Assembly: GCA_019722365.1 (NCBI GenBank)
Contig: JADFUC010002139.1
Span: forward strand, 62,001 to 126,000
DNA: 64,000 nucleotides
Source: Lithospermum erythrorhizon
Taxonomy: Eukaryota; Streptophyta; Magnoliopsida; Boraginales; Boraginaceae
Direction: 5' to 3'
The notes under the pieces were generated by a model. The model had not been told where the DNA came from. It did no database searches and saw nothing but the letters and a program-made list of their open reading frames with translations. A program made the translations under genes and the position numbers. Of the stretch, positions 36,780-47,539 are shown piece by piece (the stretch's first letter is position 1; each line of letters starts with the position of its first letter).

Positions 36780-37960
36780 TTTCTTGACCCGAAAAGCCTA
36801 CACTCTGGCATCATGTCTATTTCAGATTCAATGATATGGACTGTTGGTAATGGTTCCTCTATCAATATTTTTAAAGACACCGATTCCAAGAAGTGAAATT
36901 CTAAACCGCATGCTTTAACCCTCACTACCTAAGCAATGCAACCTTTGTCTCTAAATTACTCATAAACTCCTCTCATTGAAATACTTCAATCCTCAATTCT
37001 CTTTTTCCTCCCCACATTATCTTTGAAATTCTAAAAATTTGTCCAACTGGAGAAAGAGATGAAAAAAATTGGTCCAAAAACTCATTTCAATCCAAGGACC
37101 TCTACAAGCGAATCACTCAACTCTCCATCAATAACTTGAACCTTCCCTCCACCTATTCAACCATTACCCCCTTCCCAAACTTGGAAAAAACTTTGAAAAC
37201 TTCCCTTCCCACAAAAAATAAGAATTTTTCTCCGAAACTAGTAATTTAATAAATTACCCACTACCGAATCTCTTTAGCGTAAAACTAAAATTAACATTAA
37301 CACTCTTTGTTGTCTTTGTTCGTTAAATAATGAAAGTAGTCAACATCTTTTCTATGAATGTTCCTTCATTCGGGACATTTGGTCTCGCATGAATATTTCT
37401 CCGTCCTCTTCTTCTATTCAATACTTTATTTCCTCTTTAATTTTAAAAAATTGGACAAATAACAATATTTATGAGTTCCTTCTTTTTTGTAGTAATTGGG
37501 GTAATCCCGACTTATCGTGAATGCAAGCTCACTTTAATCATGATTTATCCATTAGCTTCGCTGAGTCAGGTCGTCAGCTGGTCATGCATGAACGGCTTAA
37601 CTATCGCAAAGATTAATCTTTCTACTTTGTAGGACTTCTACCTACAGGAGGAACTCAACGAATCACCTTCCTTTAATCATCACTCTACTTTTATCTTCAA
37701 ATATATGCGATGTGATGTTGTCGCAGCATACTAAGATTTCTAGTTGTTTCAACGACAAGAGACCCAAGTGGCTTCTTGAGATTTTCATCAAGGGGGTTCG
37801 AACAACTATTGAAGGATAACCTATTATTATCATTGATCATGACAACTCTGATTATGTGGATGTTCCTACCTCATTTTCACTGGGGCTTCCGCTCTGAGAA
37901 GCACTTTTCAATTACTCTCACTATCACCAAAGATCTTTTCTTTCATTAGGTTTATATAAT
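36780..37960 (+). mobile_element. LINE (L1-type) remnant, C-terminal zf-RVT region
   Basis: Reading + gives IWTVGNGSSINIFKD at about 36835-36882, the conserved sequence downstream of plant LINE reverse transcriptases. A zf-RVT motif, LCCLCSLNNESSQHLFYEC followed by SFIRDIWS, lies at about 37303-37385 with its C-x2-C and H-x4-C pattern kept. Stops interrupt the frame in between. The following kilobase may be the decayed RNase H part. No poly(A) tail or target duplication was found. The RT core itself is missing, so this is a 5'-truncated copy. Confidence 0.7.
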
Positions 37961-38127
37961 TACTGATGATTTATTTTCATAAGTATAGTATAAAAATTAT
38001 CACAAGCTCAAGAACAATGAGGATTGGGAAACCTTGCTTTAAGAAGGAAACAAAAACCTTGCTTCAACTGTGAGATTCTTTGGTTACCAACTGTCAAGTT
38101 GCTTTTTAATTCGAAGACATTGTCATC

Positions 38128-40613
38128 CGTATCTATCCGCCTGTGCCTGGCTTCCGGCGGTAATCATTATAATCCTGAACACCAGAGTCACCATATCGAT
38201 GGACGACTCAGTTTAAAGAACTACTCGTTTCATCCAAAAATTTGATTACAATTAAGATTCTAAAAAAAAAAGTTTTAAAATTTACAATCCATCAGGTGAT
38301 ATCTAACCAACCAACTCCATATATATATATACAACATATCTCAAAAAGACAGTAATGCCGGCAAGGCTACAACTGAGAGTAAGTACTGTATCCTGAATAC
38401 AAAATAATTGCCGACAAGGCTAAAGTTTGAAATGAAATACAACAATCAAAAAACGGTTGACAACACCGCAAAACGAGATCGCGAGAATTCCTCGCCCACC
38501 GACGCCACCTAACCACTGAACAAACTCTCCAAATGCCTCCCGGCTCAACTGGCCGCCTGGCCAACCTGCACAAATGAAATGCCGCCTAAAGCTAAAAGGT
38601 GTAAGCCGCGGCTTAAATAAAACTTAATACAAGTGTACGAACTTAAACCATACGAACGAGATACCAATAAATATAGTAGTCAAATATGAATAAATACGTA
38701 TATATCCGTGACTACCTAATAAGTCATACAATACATTCCAAAGAAGGTCATGTCAAGATATAATACAAAGTCTCAATAAGGCACAATCAATTCTGTATCG
38801 AAATCATAGAGACTCAACAACGACTATAACTTAGTCATCAAACCTCTTATCTCTCATACCCCACAAGTATACCTAACCTCAATGCACACATGCTCAATCC
38901 GCTTCCACCCAGAATGGACCAATCAAGCAATAAACACCGCTTCTTATACCGAAGTATAAGGCCAAACCACTTATACCGTATTATAAGGCCACACCGACAA
39001 TGCACACAACAAAGTGATCATAAAGACTCATACCGCTCTTATACCGAAGTATATACAAAACCGCACTTTATACCGTAGTATATACAATGCATAATGCACA
39101 CAACAAAGTGATCATAAAGAGTCATACCGCTCTTATACCGTAGTATAAGGCCAATAGCGTCACATATCCTGCAAGGAAGGAGAGTCACCTAACCCCTAAT
39201 CATCCCAACTATAGGGTCATATCCTAATACTCAAGTCACCTCAAAGTCACGCATAACTCCAACCAACACCTCCCAACAACCAACTACTCTACTCCCAAAC
39301 AATATCAAAGCACACAGCTAAAACATCTCACAATCATAAATCAATCACAACCGCCTATTACATATAAATACAAAAGTGTCGGCTGCCAATAGAATCGTAA
39401 ATGCCGACAAGGCCACCGAACACAGAAACGCAAGTTGAGAGTCTGCCTATTACTTACCTCAAGAAATCTTCAATGCCACATATCACAATCACATAATCAT
39501 ATCATGGCTCATACAAATGAACACATAATCACACAAAAATGACATGTTTCACAATTTAAAGTAAGTACGAAAAAGTAGCACCCGTGATAAGTACTCACCT
39601 CTGCTAGCTACCACAAAACCTTCGCGAAACACAATCACGGTAACTGCCCCTTTCCACGATCAACGCCTAACAAAACACCCAGAAAGTATAATCAAAACCT
39701 ACTACTATACTTGCGTTCTAGAAGATACACTACCAACTCTTAGTGGAACGATTGCTAAACGGTCTAAAATGACGGATAAAACAACGAAATAATAACCCCG
39801 TCGGACACAACCCAATCGGTCCCCCCGCTAGAATTCCACCTTATCACTTTAACATTTCATATCAACTTATAAGTCATCCTATTTAACCCTCAAGTCCATA
39901 ATTAACACCCTATACTCCAAAACAACTCAACTTACAAATCACACTTCGACCTAACCCCTTTAATCAATTTTAAATCACAATTCTAACCTTTACAATAAGG
40001 TCCCAAATTAACCCCCTACACATTTAAAGTCTTATAACAAAAAGTCAACAATAACCTAGAAAAGTCAACCTATCTCTAACATCCTCAAACAACCTCCAAA
40101 TTCATGAATTACTCACTTATATACATCATAGCACCCATAACAAACTTAGAAACATCATAAAATTTAAGTTATGCCAAAAGTCAACAATAGTCAACCATTT
40201 TAAAATCGTTTCAAACTCTAACTTCATACCTCAAATTTGTAGGGAAAGATGATAGGAAACTTTAATAATCAACTTGAGGATCTTAATAACCAACAAAGTG
40301 AAGAAATGGAAGAGAAAAATTCTTGTTTGCTCATTGTGGGGGGGGTCTCGGCCAAACTCTTGTGGAAATATATATGATTTGTGTTTTGGCAGCGATAAGT
40401 AATGAGAATAGATAATTTTAACACTTAAGTCTGTGCTCACACATAGTTTTCGTGGCCCATTTCGAGTTGAATCGAAAGTTATCAAACCACTTAACGATAG
40501 AACTTAACTCGAATTATCATCTGCCAATACTAATAAATTATAAATCGCATCTTACTAAATAGATTTTACTTAATTAATATTATCATCGAAATTAACCTGA
40601 ACGGGTTATTACA
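38128..40613 (-). mobile_element. Solo Ty3/gypsy LTR with 5-bp target-site duplication, copy 1
   Basis: The right terminus, CGGGTTATTACA at 40602-40613, is the complement of TGTAATAACCCG, a standard gypsy LTR start. The left terminus, CGTATCTATCCGCC at 38128, is a decayed TGTAACGACTCCGCC-type end as seen at 55653. A perfect 5-bp duplication, TCATC, flanks it at 38123-38127 and 40614-40618. At 2,486 bp with no coding domain, it is the product of recombination between the two LTRs of one element. It shares termini and length with the copy at 55653-58164. Confidence 0.75.
38940..39155. repeat. Hairpin-forming repeats inside solo LTR 1
   Basis: Copies of a short palindrome-like unit, CTTATACCGAAGTATAAGGCC and variants ending TATATAC, occur about six times. 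A larger unit of about 94 bp carries GCACACAACAAAGTGATCAT twice (near 39002 and 39095). Each short unit pairs with itself (TTATAC..GTATAA), so single strands could fold into serial hairpins. Confidence 0.75.
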
Positions 40614-40618
40614 TCATC

Positions 40619-40965
40619 AAGCATTTTTAATTTGATTTATAATTTATTTCATTAATAGCCAAGTAGCTATAGACAAATTTCTTTTGATTAATATCATGAA
40701 TTATCTATAGAAAAAAGGAGTTTGGAATACCAATAGGTTATTTATTAGTCTAGAACTGGATAATATATATTTTACCCAAAAGAAAATAGCTAGCAAATAT
40801 GATCAAAGTTAAGTTAAAATAGAAAATTTGTTCCAAATGTGATACAAATCATTTCTTTGCTATTAGATTTTAAAATCTCCGTTCATTTGGAGACTATTAT
40901 TCAAGTTATATATTTTGTCAAGATCGAGACTAAAATGCAACAATGTCTCTTTCAAATAATAATAA
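40619..40965. other. AT-rich intergenic sequence between solo LTR 1 and a SINE
   Basis: About 350 bp with no frame or repeat that I can assign. Confidence 0.4.
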
Positions 40966-40981
40966 TGTGCAATCAAATTTT

Positions 40982-41075
40982 TTTTTTTAAATCGGTCCTT
41001 GTCACTATAAAGACTCGATCCCGAACCTCATCATATGAGTAATATTTCATAGCTACTGGACTAACCCTAGTGATT
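40982..41075 (-). mobile_element. tRNA-derived SINE with 16-bp target-site duplication
   Basis: A 94-bp minus-strand insertion. Read as the complement it has an A-box-like TAGTCCAGTAGC, a B-box-like GGTTCGGGATCGAGTC about 40 bases later, and a 3' A-rich tail (T-run at 40981-40988). A perfect duplication, TGTGCAATCAAATTTT, lies at 40966-40981 and 41076-41091. Its small size suggests a young or truncated SINE without a long body. Confidence 0.8.
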
Positions 41076-41091
41076 TGTGCAATCAAATTTT

Positions 41092-42885
41092 CATTTACAA
41101 CATTAATCATCTCAAAATCCTCTCCTCCTTTATGTATGCATGTGTACTAATGACTACGCAATGATTTTTATCAGCGAACGATAATAAGAACGACAGAATC
41201 ACTATTTTAACTGGCCCATATGTAAAAATGGGTCTGGCCTTTGAGTATCATAATCTCTCCTCAATTACAAATAGCTAAACGACATGGCTCGCCCACAACC
41301 AAATATTTTAAATATGAGAGTACAAACCTTTCACATTCCCCAGAATACTCAGGCACTCCATAATCCTCGTATAATTTAAGTTACTTTCCTAATACATCAC
41401 AACTTCCCTTAACTGACTTTGGCATCAGAGTGTCTGTGATCGTACACGGATAACATTTTTCAAGTCCGATGGCAATACCATTTGCGAACATTGGGAACCG
41501 TTCGGGCAGCGAATCAATCAGAGAGGTGTAGCGAACCAATCCACCTTCCAACCCAAGCGAGACGAATGCCATTAGCAAAGCCCATTTCAAGATGAATCAT
41601 ATCCACTCGCTTGACCCAAGTTACGGATAGTCCAAAGCAAGTGACAAACCAAGTTGAAACCCTATCTGGCTATCTTCAACCAACTTGAATCGCGTAGACT
41701 TAAAAATCTAGCGATATCATTCACAAAGATATGTTAATAGCCCATACCAACAATAGTTTCCAATCTTTTTGGAGGAAACTTTCTTGGGTATGGCACATGG
41801 CGGCACGTACGGTGAGCCACATGAGCATTACGGTTATATTGACCAACTGGTAGCATCTCAACTTAAACTTTAACAATTACTTACGAGACACTAAAGAAGA
41901 TGGCAGTATAACTAACAAGTTATTTCCTAGTTAGATCAAGTGTGCTATAGCCGATATCGACGTTTATTTGACGAAGAGTAATTACATCTCAATGTTAATT
42001 TATTTTACCATTTTCTTATTAGTTATTAAATGTCTTAAGACATCTCATGTTAATTGCGATCCGTTGTCGTAAGCTTATCATCCTCGCTTTTTAAAATTCG
42101 ATTTTTCTGGTCAAATAATTATTCAAAATTAATTTTTTTTTACAAACATTTTTTATTTTTCAAGATCTATAAATAGAGTCATAATTTGTATTTTTTTTTA
42201 TACAAAAAATCGTAATTGAGTGATGTTGATGAAAGAGAATGTGAAAAATTATATAAATGGCTAACTGATGTGGTATTAATAGACATTGGACTGTTATTGA
42301 TGAAAGAAAGAAAAAAAAGAAAAATTTGATTTTGATAAGAGAGTATTAAACTTTTTCTTCCTATCGAAGATGGTCTTACAAATAAGTAAGGTCAACTTCA
42401 ACTTAATTATTACTCATTAGTTACTCAAACAAGTTGAAGAACTTAAAAAGAGATCAGATGAGAAAAAACAAAGGGCAGGCCACATGGAATTCTTTGTGTG
42501 CCACCTTCCATGTTCTCCACACTAATTTTGATGGAATATATAAAAGTACAAAGGTACATAGGACAAATAAGGGAATTGGGAAATTATGATTAATAATATG
42601 ATCAATTAATAGCATTCAATGATACTAATAATTCAGCTGCTGAAATCAAGGAAAGCCTCAATGCGAGGGCAACAATAGCTTTATTAGTAGAATCCAAAGT
42701 TCTTATGGGTTTGAAAGTTTGGAAGTTGAGGCAGTTGTGGCACAATATATACCGAGGTAATGTATTGTTTTTGTTATTGAGCTATTTAGTTTTAACAAAT
42801 AAACTTGATAAAAAAGAATCAATTATAGGATTTCTACAAAAGAAAAACTTCCTATAGGATCCTTATATTATGGGATGTAGGGGAG
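41092..42885. other. Intergenic region, no gene seen
   Basis: The more GC-balanced stretch at about 41380-41900 has a 69-codon open frame on the minus strand and may be an old LTR-element fragment. I recognise no domain. The remainder is AT-rich, with homopolymer runs near 42130-42310. Confidence 0.4.
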
Positions 42886-42904
42886 TATATATATATATAT
42901 ATAT
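42886..42904. repeat. (TA)n microsatellite
   Basis: A run of nine or so TA dinucleotides just left of a Stowaway-like MITE. TA is the target of that MITE class, so the run may have attracted the insertion or been expanded by slippage. Confidence 0.8.
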
Positions 42905-42954
42905 TGAATTAATTGGTTTAACATGTCTCGACTCAATTACTGGGTACATTATCT

Positions 42955-43195
42955 CCATGTCTAAAAATTGTCATATTTGTCTTTTTCATGATTAAAAATT
43001 AATAAACTATACAAAACTTTTATTTTGAATCAAAATTATCAATTTATAGTAAAGTATGTTAAAAATACTACATATTGTTATATATATTTTCAAACAAATA
43101 TAAAGCACATTAAAACTTATTTGAGTTCAAAATTGAAAAAAGTCAACTCATTAAAATCAAAATGTGACAATCTTTTAGGAACGAGGGAATATATA
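42955..43195. mobile_element. Stowaway-like MITE of the SHOC1-intron family
   Basis: It starts ATCTCCATGTCTAAAAATTG and ends GGAACGAGGGAATAT. The inner blocks TTTTGAATCAAAATTATCAA, AGTAAAGTATGTTAAAAATACTA and TATTTGAGTTC match the copy at 5352-5598 in order. Confidence 0.6.
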
Positions 43196-43957
43196 TTTAT
43201 ACTCCCACTAAATCTTAACTGTTTTATTACTTCATACCTCTCTTTGATTTTGATTAAGTTTGATCACTACGGTATACTGCAAATGAAGTATATAATGAAT
43301 TAAACTCGAAACTAAAAAATATGTTTCAAAAATTAGAAAAAATATGTGAAAATATATTGGAAGTATAAAATGACAACTAATAAAAGGAACTGATGAATCT
43401 AATCAATATTAGTAAGTTAAAAAATAACGGAGGAAGTATAATTAATGAAACGTAGGGCAAGTTTGTTTAAATTAATGAAAAATACGAATAGACAAAATTA
43501 CCCCCTATAACTTTTAAAGCTTGTTTGACATAATATTCAACTTAACAGTGAAAATTGACGGAAGTAGTTGATTGGGCTGATTTTGGTACTTGAGTGATCG
43601 AAATGGGTCGAAAGTAACTTTGATTGATCGAAGTGTCATATAAATCAAACTTGAGTAATGTCCAAAATCATTTGCCCAATCAAAAAATGTATATTAAGAT
43701 CAATGTAAATAAAAAGATACCATACTCATCAAAAAACGAATCTCAAAATTACAAGTCCTGATTAATTATTTAAATTAGATTAAACAAATACAACTGCCCT
43801 AAAAGAGTTATAATTTCAAGATAGTTTAGGAATACTCATTATTAGCAACTTTGTTACTAACTCAATTAGTTCACTTAGTTACATTATAATATTATTAAGT
43901 TATGATGAAGTTTGACCCATACATATGATTATCAAAGAGAAATCCTAGCTAGCCTTC
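43196..43957. other. SAUR 5' flank
   Basis: AT-rich sequence without an open frame of note. It ends at the SAUR core promoter. Confidence 0.4.
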
Positions 43958-43967
43958 TTTATATAAA
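43958..43967 (+). promoter_or_regulatory. TATA box of the SAUR gene
   Basis: TTTATATAAA lies about 160 bases before the SAUR start codon, with a purine-rich leader in between. It is the only strong TATA-like match placed for this gene. I saw no clear auxin-response TGTCTC element close by. Confidence 0.55.
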
Positions 43968-44118
43968 GGGGGTGACACGAGCAGCTTGCTAAACTCACAA
44001 AAGAGTATACAAAATTTCTATACCACCTTTTCAAATATAGATAAAAATAAAGAGAAAAAGGTGAGTTCCAATCCAAAATTCTCTCTTTTTTTGTTTGGTT
44101 TTCTCCCATTTAGTCATC

Positions 44119-44970
44119 ATGGATTCAAAACAATCTTCCAACAAAATTAGAGAAATAGTTAGGCTTCAACAACTCCTCAAAAAATGGAAGAAATTGGCCC
44201 ATGCTTCAAAAATCAAAACCAATAACACCACAAAATACATTACCCTCCCACCCATCAAAAGAAGTAGTAGTAACAATAATATCAACAACCCCACAAATAA
44301 TTCAAACTCTACTGGAAGCAGAAGCATCAAATTTCTCAAGAAAACACTTTCCTTCACAGAAATCTCAATGAGCTCCAACTCCTCATCAAATGACGGCATT
44401 CCAAAAGGATTTTTTGCTGTTTCAGTAGGCAGAGATGAAGAAAACAAGAAGAAATTTGTGATTCCAATGGAGTATCTAGGGCATCAAGCATTTGCAGTTT
44501 TGCTTAGAGAAGCAGAGGAGGAATTTGGATTCCAACAAGAAGGGGTACTCAAGATTCCATGTGAAGTTGCTATGTTTGAGAAAATCTTGAAAATGATGCA
44601 GCAGAAGAAGAAAAATGATGTAGCAATGTTCTTGTTCTTGCATGAGAACTTTAATTTTGGGACAACTGAACAAAGGGGTGCTCTTATTCATTACCAGATA
44701 GTCATAGTTGTGAGCCAACACCTTCACATCATGCTCAATTGTGTAACTCATAATATCTCAAATGATCATACTAGTTTATTAATTCTCCTTCACTTTAGTT
44801 TTCTTTTCCATTTTTATAATGGAAACATACGAGTATATTTTCTTGACCAGGGCATTAATCATATCCCCTTTAGTTTTTGTGGAGGAAGTATTGTACCTGG
44901 GAGTCTGGGACAAAATTACAGAATTGATGGACCAAAAAATTATCTTCTTCATTTACTGATTATATATTAA
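44119..44970 (+). CDS. SAUR family auxin-responsive protein, C-terminus frameshifted
   Basis: SAURs are small early auxin-response proteins; many bind and inhibit PP2C.D phosphatases, raising plasma-membrane H+-ATPase activity and cell expansion. The start MDSKQSSNKIREIVRLQQLL is the family N-terminus, so I prefer the ATG at 44119 to that at 44095. KFLKKTLSFTEIS is at residues 71-83. The SAUR domain covers about 93-160: IPKGFFAVSVG, FVIPMEYLGHQAFAVLLREA, EEEFGFQQEGVLKIPC. After about residue 193 the frame continues as unrelated, hydrophobic sequence to 283 residues. Another frame at 44697-44753 reads DSHSCEPTPSHHAQLCNS and stops, as family C-termini do. The gene is single-exon, as is usual. 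The long tail is probably a mutation or sequence-error artefact. Confidence 0.88.
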   Translation: MDSKQSSNKIREIVRLQQLLKKWKKLAHASKIKTNNTTKYITLPPIKRSSSNNNINNPTNNSNSTGSRSIKFLKKTLSFTEISMSSNSSSNDGIPKGFFAVSVGRDEENKKKFVIPMEYLGHQAFAVLLREAEEEFGFQQEGVLKIPCEVAMFEKILKMMQQKKKNDVAMFLFLHENFNFGTTEQRGALIHYQIVIVVSQHLHIMLNCVTHNISNDHTSLLILLHFSFLFHFYNGNIRVYFLDQGINHIPFSFCGGSIVPGSLGQNYRIDGPKNYLLHLLIIY

Positions 44971-45170
44971 TACTCCCTCCGTTAATATATAATATTTTGA
45001 TTAAGAAATCATATAAATTTATCTACATCTCATTAAGTAGAGAATTAAAAAATTGAATTAATTATATTGATTGAATCACATAAAAAATAACAGCATTAAT
45101 GATATTAATTGAACCCTTTATTTTCTCCTTCTCTTTCTACCATATAATCATACGGTTCCTTTCATTTTTC
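44971..45170. mobile_element. Left end of a Stowaway/mariner-type element
   Basis: TACTCCCTCCGTTAATATATAAT begins directly after the stop codon of the extended SAUR frame. This is the standard outer TIR of plant mariner/Stowaway elements. A degraded mariner-like transposase follows on the same strand from 45572, so this is plausibly its 5' terminus. A matching right end was not identified with confidence. Confidence 0.5.
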
Positions 45171-45185
45171 CTTTATCAATTCTTT

Positions 45186-45289
45186 TTCTTTTTTTTTTTT
45201 ATTAAAACCTAACACTGCCTCTTTACAACGAAAATCGAACCTCTAAGTCAATCGAAAGCACTTCTAACCACTAGGCCGCTCGATGTTCT
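45186..45289 (-). mobile_element. tRNA-derived SINE with 15-bp target-site duplication
   Basis: On the minus strand this 104-bp insertion has an A-box-like GCCTAGTGGTTAGAAG, a B-box-like GAGGTTCGATTTTCG some 25 bases later, and an A-rich 3' tail (T-run at 45183-45200). It is flanked by an exact duplication, CTTTATCAATTCTTT, at 45171-45185 and 45290-45304. The layout is that of a pol III SINE. Confidence 0.85.
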
Positions 45290-45571
45290 CTTTATCAATT
45301 CTTTCCTTGAGTTCTTACTATCATCAACTGCTTATCAATAAAATAGACATCTGCAACCCATCATAAATCTTGCAAACAATTTATTGCTACAATAAAGGTG
45401 TTTACAATATCAAAAGATTAATGAAAAATTTACCTCCAAAAACTACATTTTGAGATATGAATACATGGAATTTTTTTTGAATGAAATCTAAATTGGAGCC
45501 TAAATTGAAAAGATAAAGTTTAGCTTTATAAACCGAATATAGAAATACATAAACATTACCATGAATGATAA

Positions 45572-47080
45572 GTGAATAAAATGGAGAACATTGATTTTGA
45601 TCCTAATAATTATTCAGATGATATTGAAATTTCTCAATCTGAAACAGGGGCAAATAATGATGATGACCATGATGTTATAAACTCTAACATTGAAAGTTTA
45701 GAGGTGGAGACAGAAGTTGAAGACAATGGGAATTTGGATGATGAAAATGTGATATCTCGTGAGACACAAAGGGAACAAAAAAGGCGAAACCAAGATGTAA
45801 CTCGAGACATTCGAAGCCAGAGAGCATGTCAATTGATAAAAAACAAATGGTATATAATGTGTTACTGCAGAAAAGTGTTAATGGAGTTTTGAAAAAATAC
45901 ACACAAAGGAGGTATGGGATTTGTTGAAGCTACCTTTGAAAACAGGTCAAAGGATTTGGAAGCAACATGAGAATATCCCACAAGGAAAATAAGTGGATGT
46001 TTCACAAAATAAGCCTAAAATTGTGGGAGAAAAGAGTTCAAATCGACCAAATCTATTGCAACAAATTCTTTAAGCAAAAGTCGCATAACCATAATGCTGC
46101 CCAATTGCCGAATGCATCGGGCGCCAAGAACATAGTAAGGTGTTCAGGTTGTTCAAGGAAGGTCTTATTCATCGACACTCAAATGCAATCAAACTAATTT
46201 TAAAGGTTGAGAATAAAAGAACACTCTTACAATTTTGCATGTCAATGATATATTGGAACTTTCCTCAAGAATCAAAGTTTGTCGCCATGTACAACTATGT
46301 GCACATTGACGAGAAATGGTTCTACATGACAAAAAAATTGGAATCGTATTACATACTTCCTGCATAAGAAGAACCAGTCCGTACATGTCAAAGAAAAAAT
46401 TATATTGGTAAAGTTATGTTTTTAGTTGCAATGGCTCATTTCTAGGTTTGATGAGACAACGGAATGAAATATTTTCCTCGGTAAGTATTTGGAGTATTTC
46501 TTTTATTACTATGGTATCACCAACGCCGAAGTAGAAATGTAGAGACCGACGAAAGTAGAAATGAAACCAAGTATATCGCTACTGTGAGAAGTCAGGAGGG
46601 CGCATTGCCGATGAGGTTATTCCCAAAAGAATTCAAATGTATGGCCTTAGAAAAATCATGATGAAGTTATTTATATTCAACATGACAATGCCCGAACACA
46701 TGTCGATCCAAGCGATGAACAATTTCAAGCGGCTGCTGTTCTCTCAGGTCTCAACCTTAAACTAATATGCCAACCGCCTAATTTTTCGATATGAACATCT
46801 GTACTCGATTTTAGCGCCATGCGCTTACAACATATGAAATCTCCAAGGATGCATGGAACAAATAGCAAACCGTTGTTAAATCTTTCAATGAATACCCATA
46901 TAACAAGGTAAATCATGTATGACTAACCCTACAATTGTATGCAAAGACAATAAACAGGATGGTATTAATCATTCTAGCATCCCTCAAATACAAATTTAGA
47001 TTTCTCTATGATTATTGAAGCTGTGTTTTTTGCTACTTCAATGATAATGTGACAAATTCCTTATAATGTGTTTGTTAAGC
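45572..47080 (+). pseudogene. Mariner-like (plant MLE, DD39D-type) transposase pseudogene
   Basis: The start is a 106-codon acidic frame, MENIDFDPNNYSDDIEISQS, ending in a basic RRNQDVTRDIRSQRACQLI-like stretch. Downstream, in shifted frames, come the catalytic blocks: VHIDEKWFYMTKKLESYYILP at about 46297-46364 (first Asp), a DFLVAMAHF-like strand, and IQHDNARTHVDPSDEQFQAAA at about 46685-46740 (second Asp). Then QPPNF...LDF...RLQHMKSP follows at about 46770-46845, where the third Asp region is frameshifted. This is the order of plant mariner-like transposases. Frameshifts and stops make it inactive. Such elements mobilise Stowaway MITEs, several of which lie in this window. Confidence 0.8.
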
Positions 47081-47272
47081 GTCCTTTATTATATTATGGA
47101 TAGTAATATGTATTTCATCGTTAAACTATTAATGACCTCATGTATAACAAGTGTACGTTCAAGTGCATATGAACTTGTCCTCAAGATTCTCTGAACTAAG
47201 TCTCAATTTTTGACGAATTAGGAAGATTACTTATGTAACTAGCTCATAAATTGTGTGAATATTAACATGATA

Positions 47273-47482
47273 CTCCATTCGTTTCAAAATAAATAATTAT
47301 TTAGATGAAAAATATTTTATTAAGGAATTATGAAAAGCTATATTGAGATTGTAAAAAGCTATATTGAAAATGTAAAAAGCTACATTGAAATTGTAAAAAA
47401 AGTATATTAAAATTGTAAACAATCAACTATTGTGAAAAAGTAAAAAAATTCTAGATGATCATGTATTTTGAAACGGAGGGAG
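47273..47482. mobile_element. Stowaway MITE with TA target duplication
   Basis: The left end, CTCCATTCGTTTCAAAATAA, and the right end, TATTTTGAAACGGAGGGAG, are inverted repeats of over 20 bp, with weaker pairing to about 34 bp. The element is flanked by TA at 47271-47272 and 47483-47484. It is 210 bp and non-coding, and its middle is filled by a 21-bp tandem repeat. Confidence 0.85.
47332..47416 (+). repeat. 21-bp tandem repeat inside the Stowaway MITE
   Basis: Four units: 47332-47352, 47353-47373, 47374-47394 and 47395-47416 (the last 22 bp and more diverged). The consensus is AAAAAGCTATATTGAAATTG plus T. Confidence 0.9.
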
Positions 47483-47539
47483 TATATTATAATGTACTCC
47501 GTAAATATTATAATGACATGTGAACAAATTAAAAATGAT

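Noticed and set aside
38940..39155. Regularly spaced short palindromic repeats reminiscent of a CRISPR array
   Set aside because: Spacing is irregular, the 'spacers' are themselves repeated, there are no cas genes, and the host is a plant; this is an LTR-internal tandem array.
44095..44118. Upstream ATG as the SAUR start
   Set aside because: The added MVFSHLVI is not seen in the family, whereas the next ATG gives the conserved MDSKQSSNKIREIVRLQQLL start.
45572..45892. A free-standing 106-codon acidic gene
   Set aside because: It is followed, in broken frames, by mariner-like transposase catalytic blocks in the right order, so it is the N-terminus of a transposase pseudogene.
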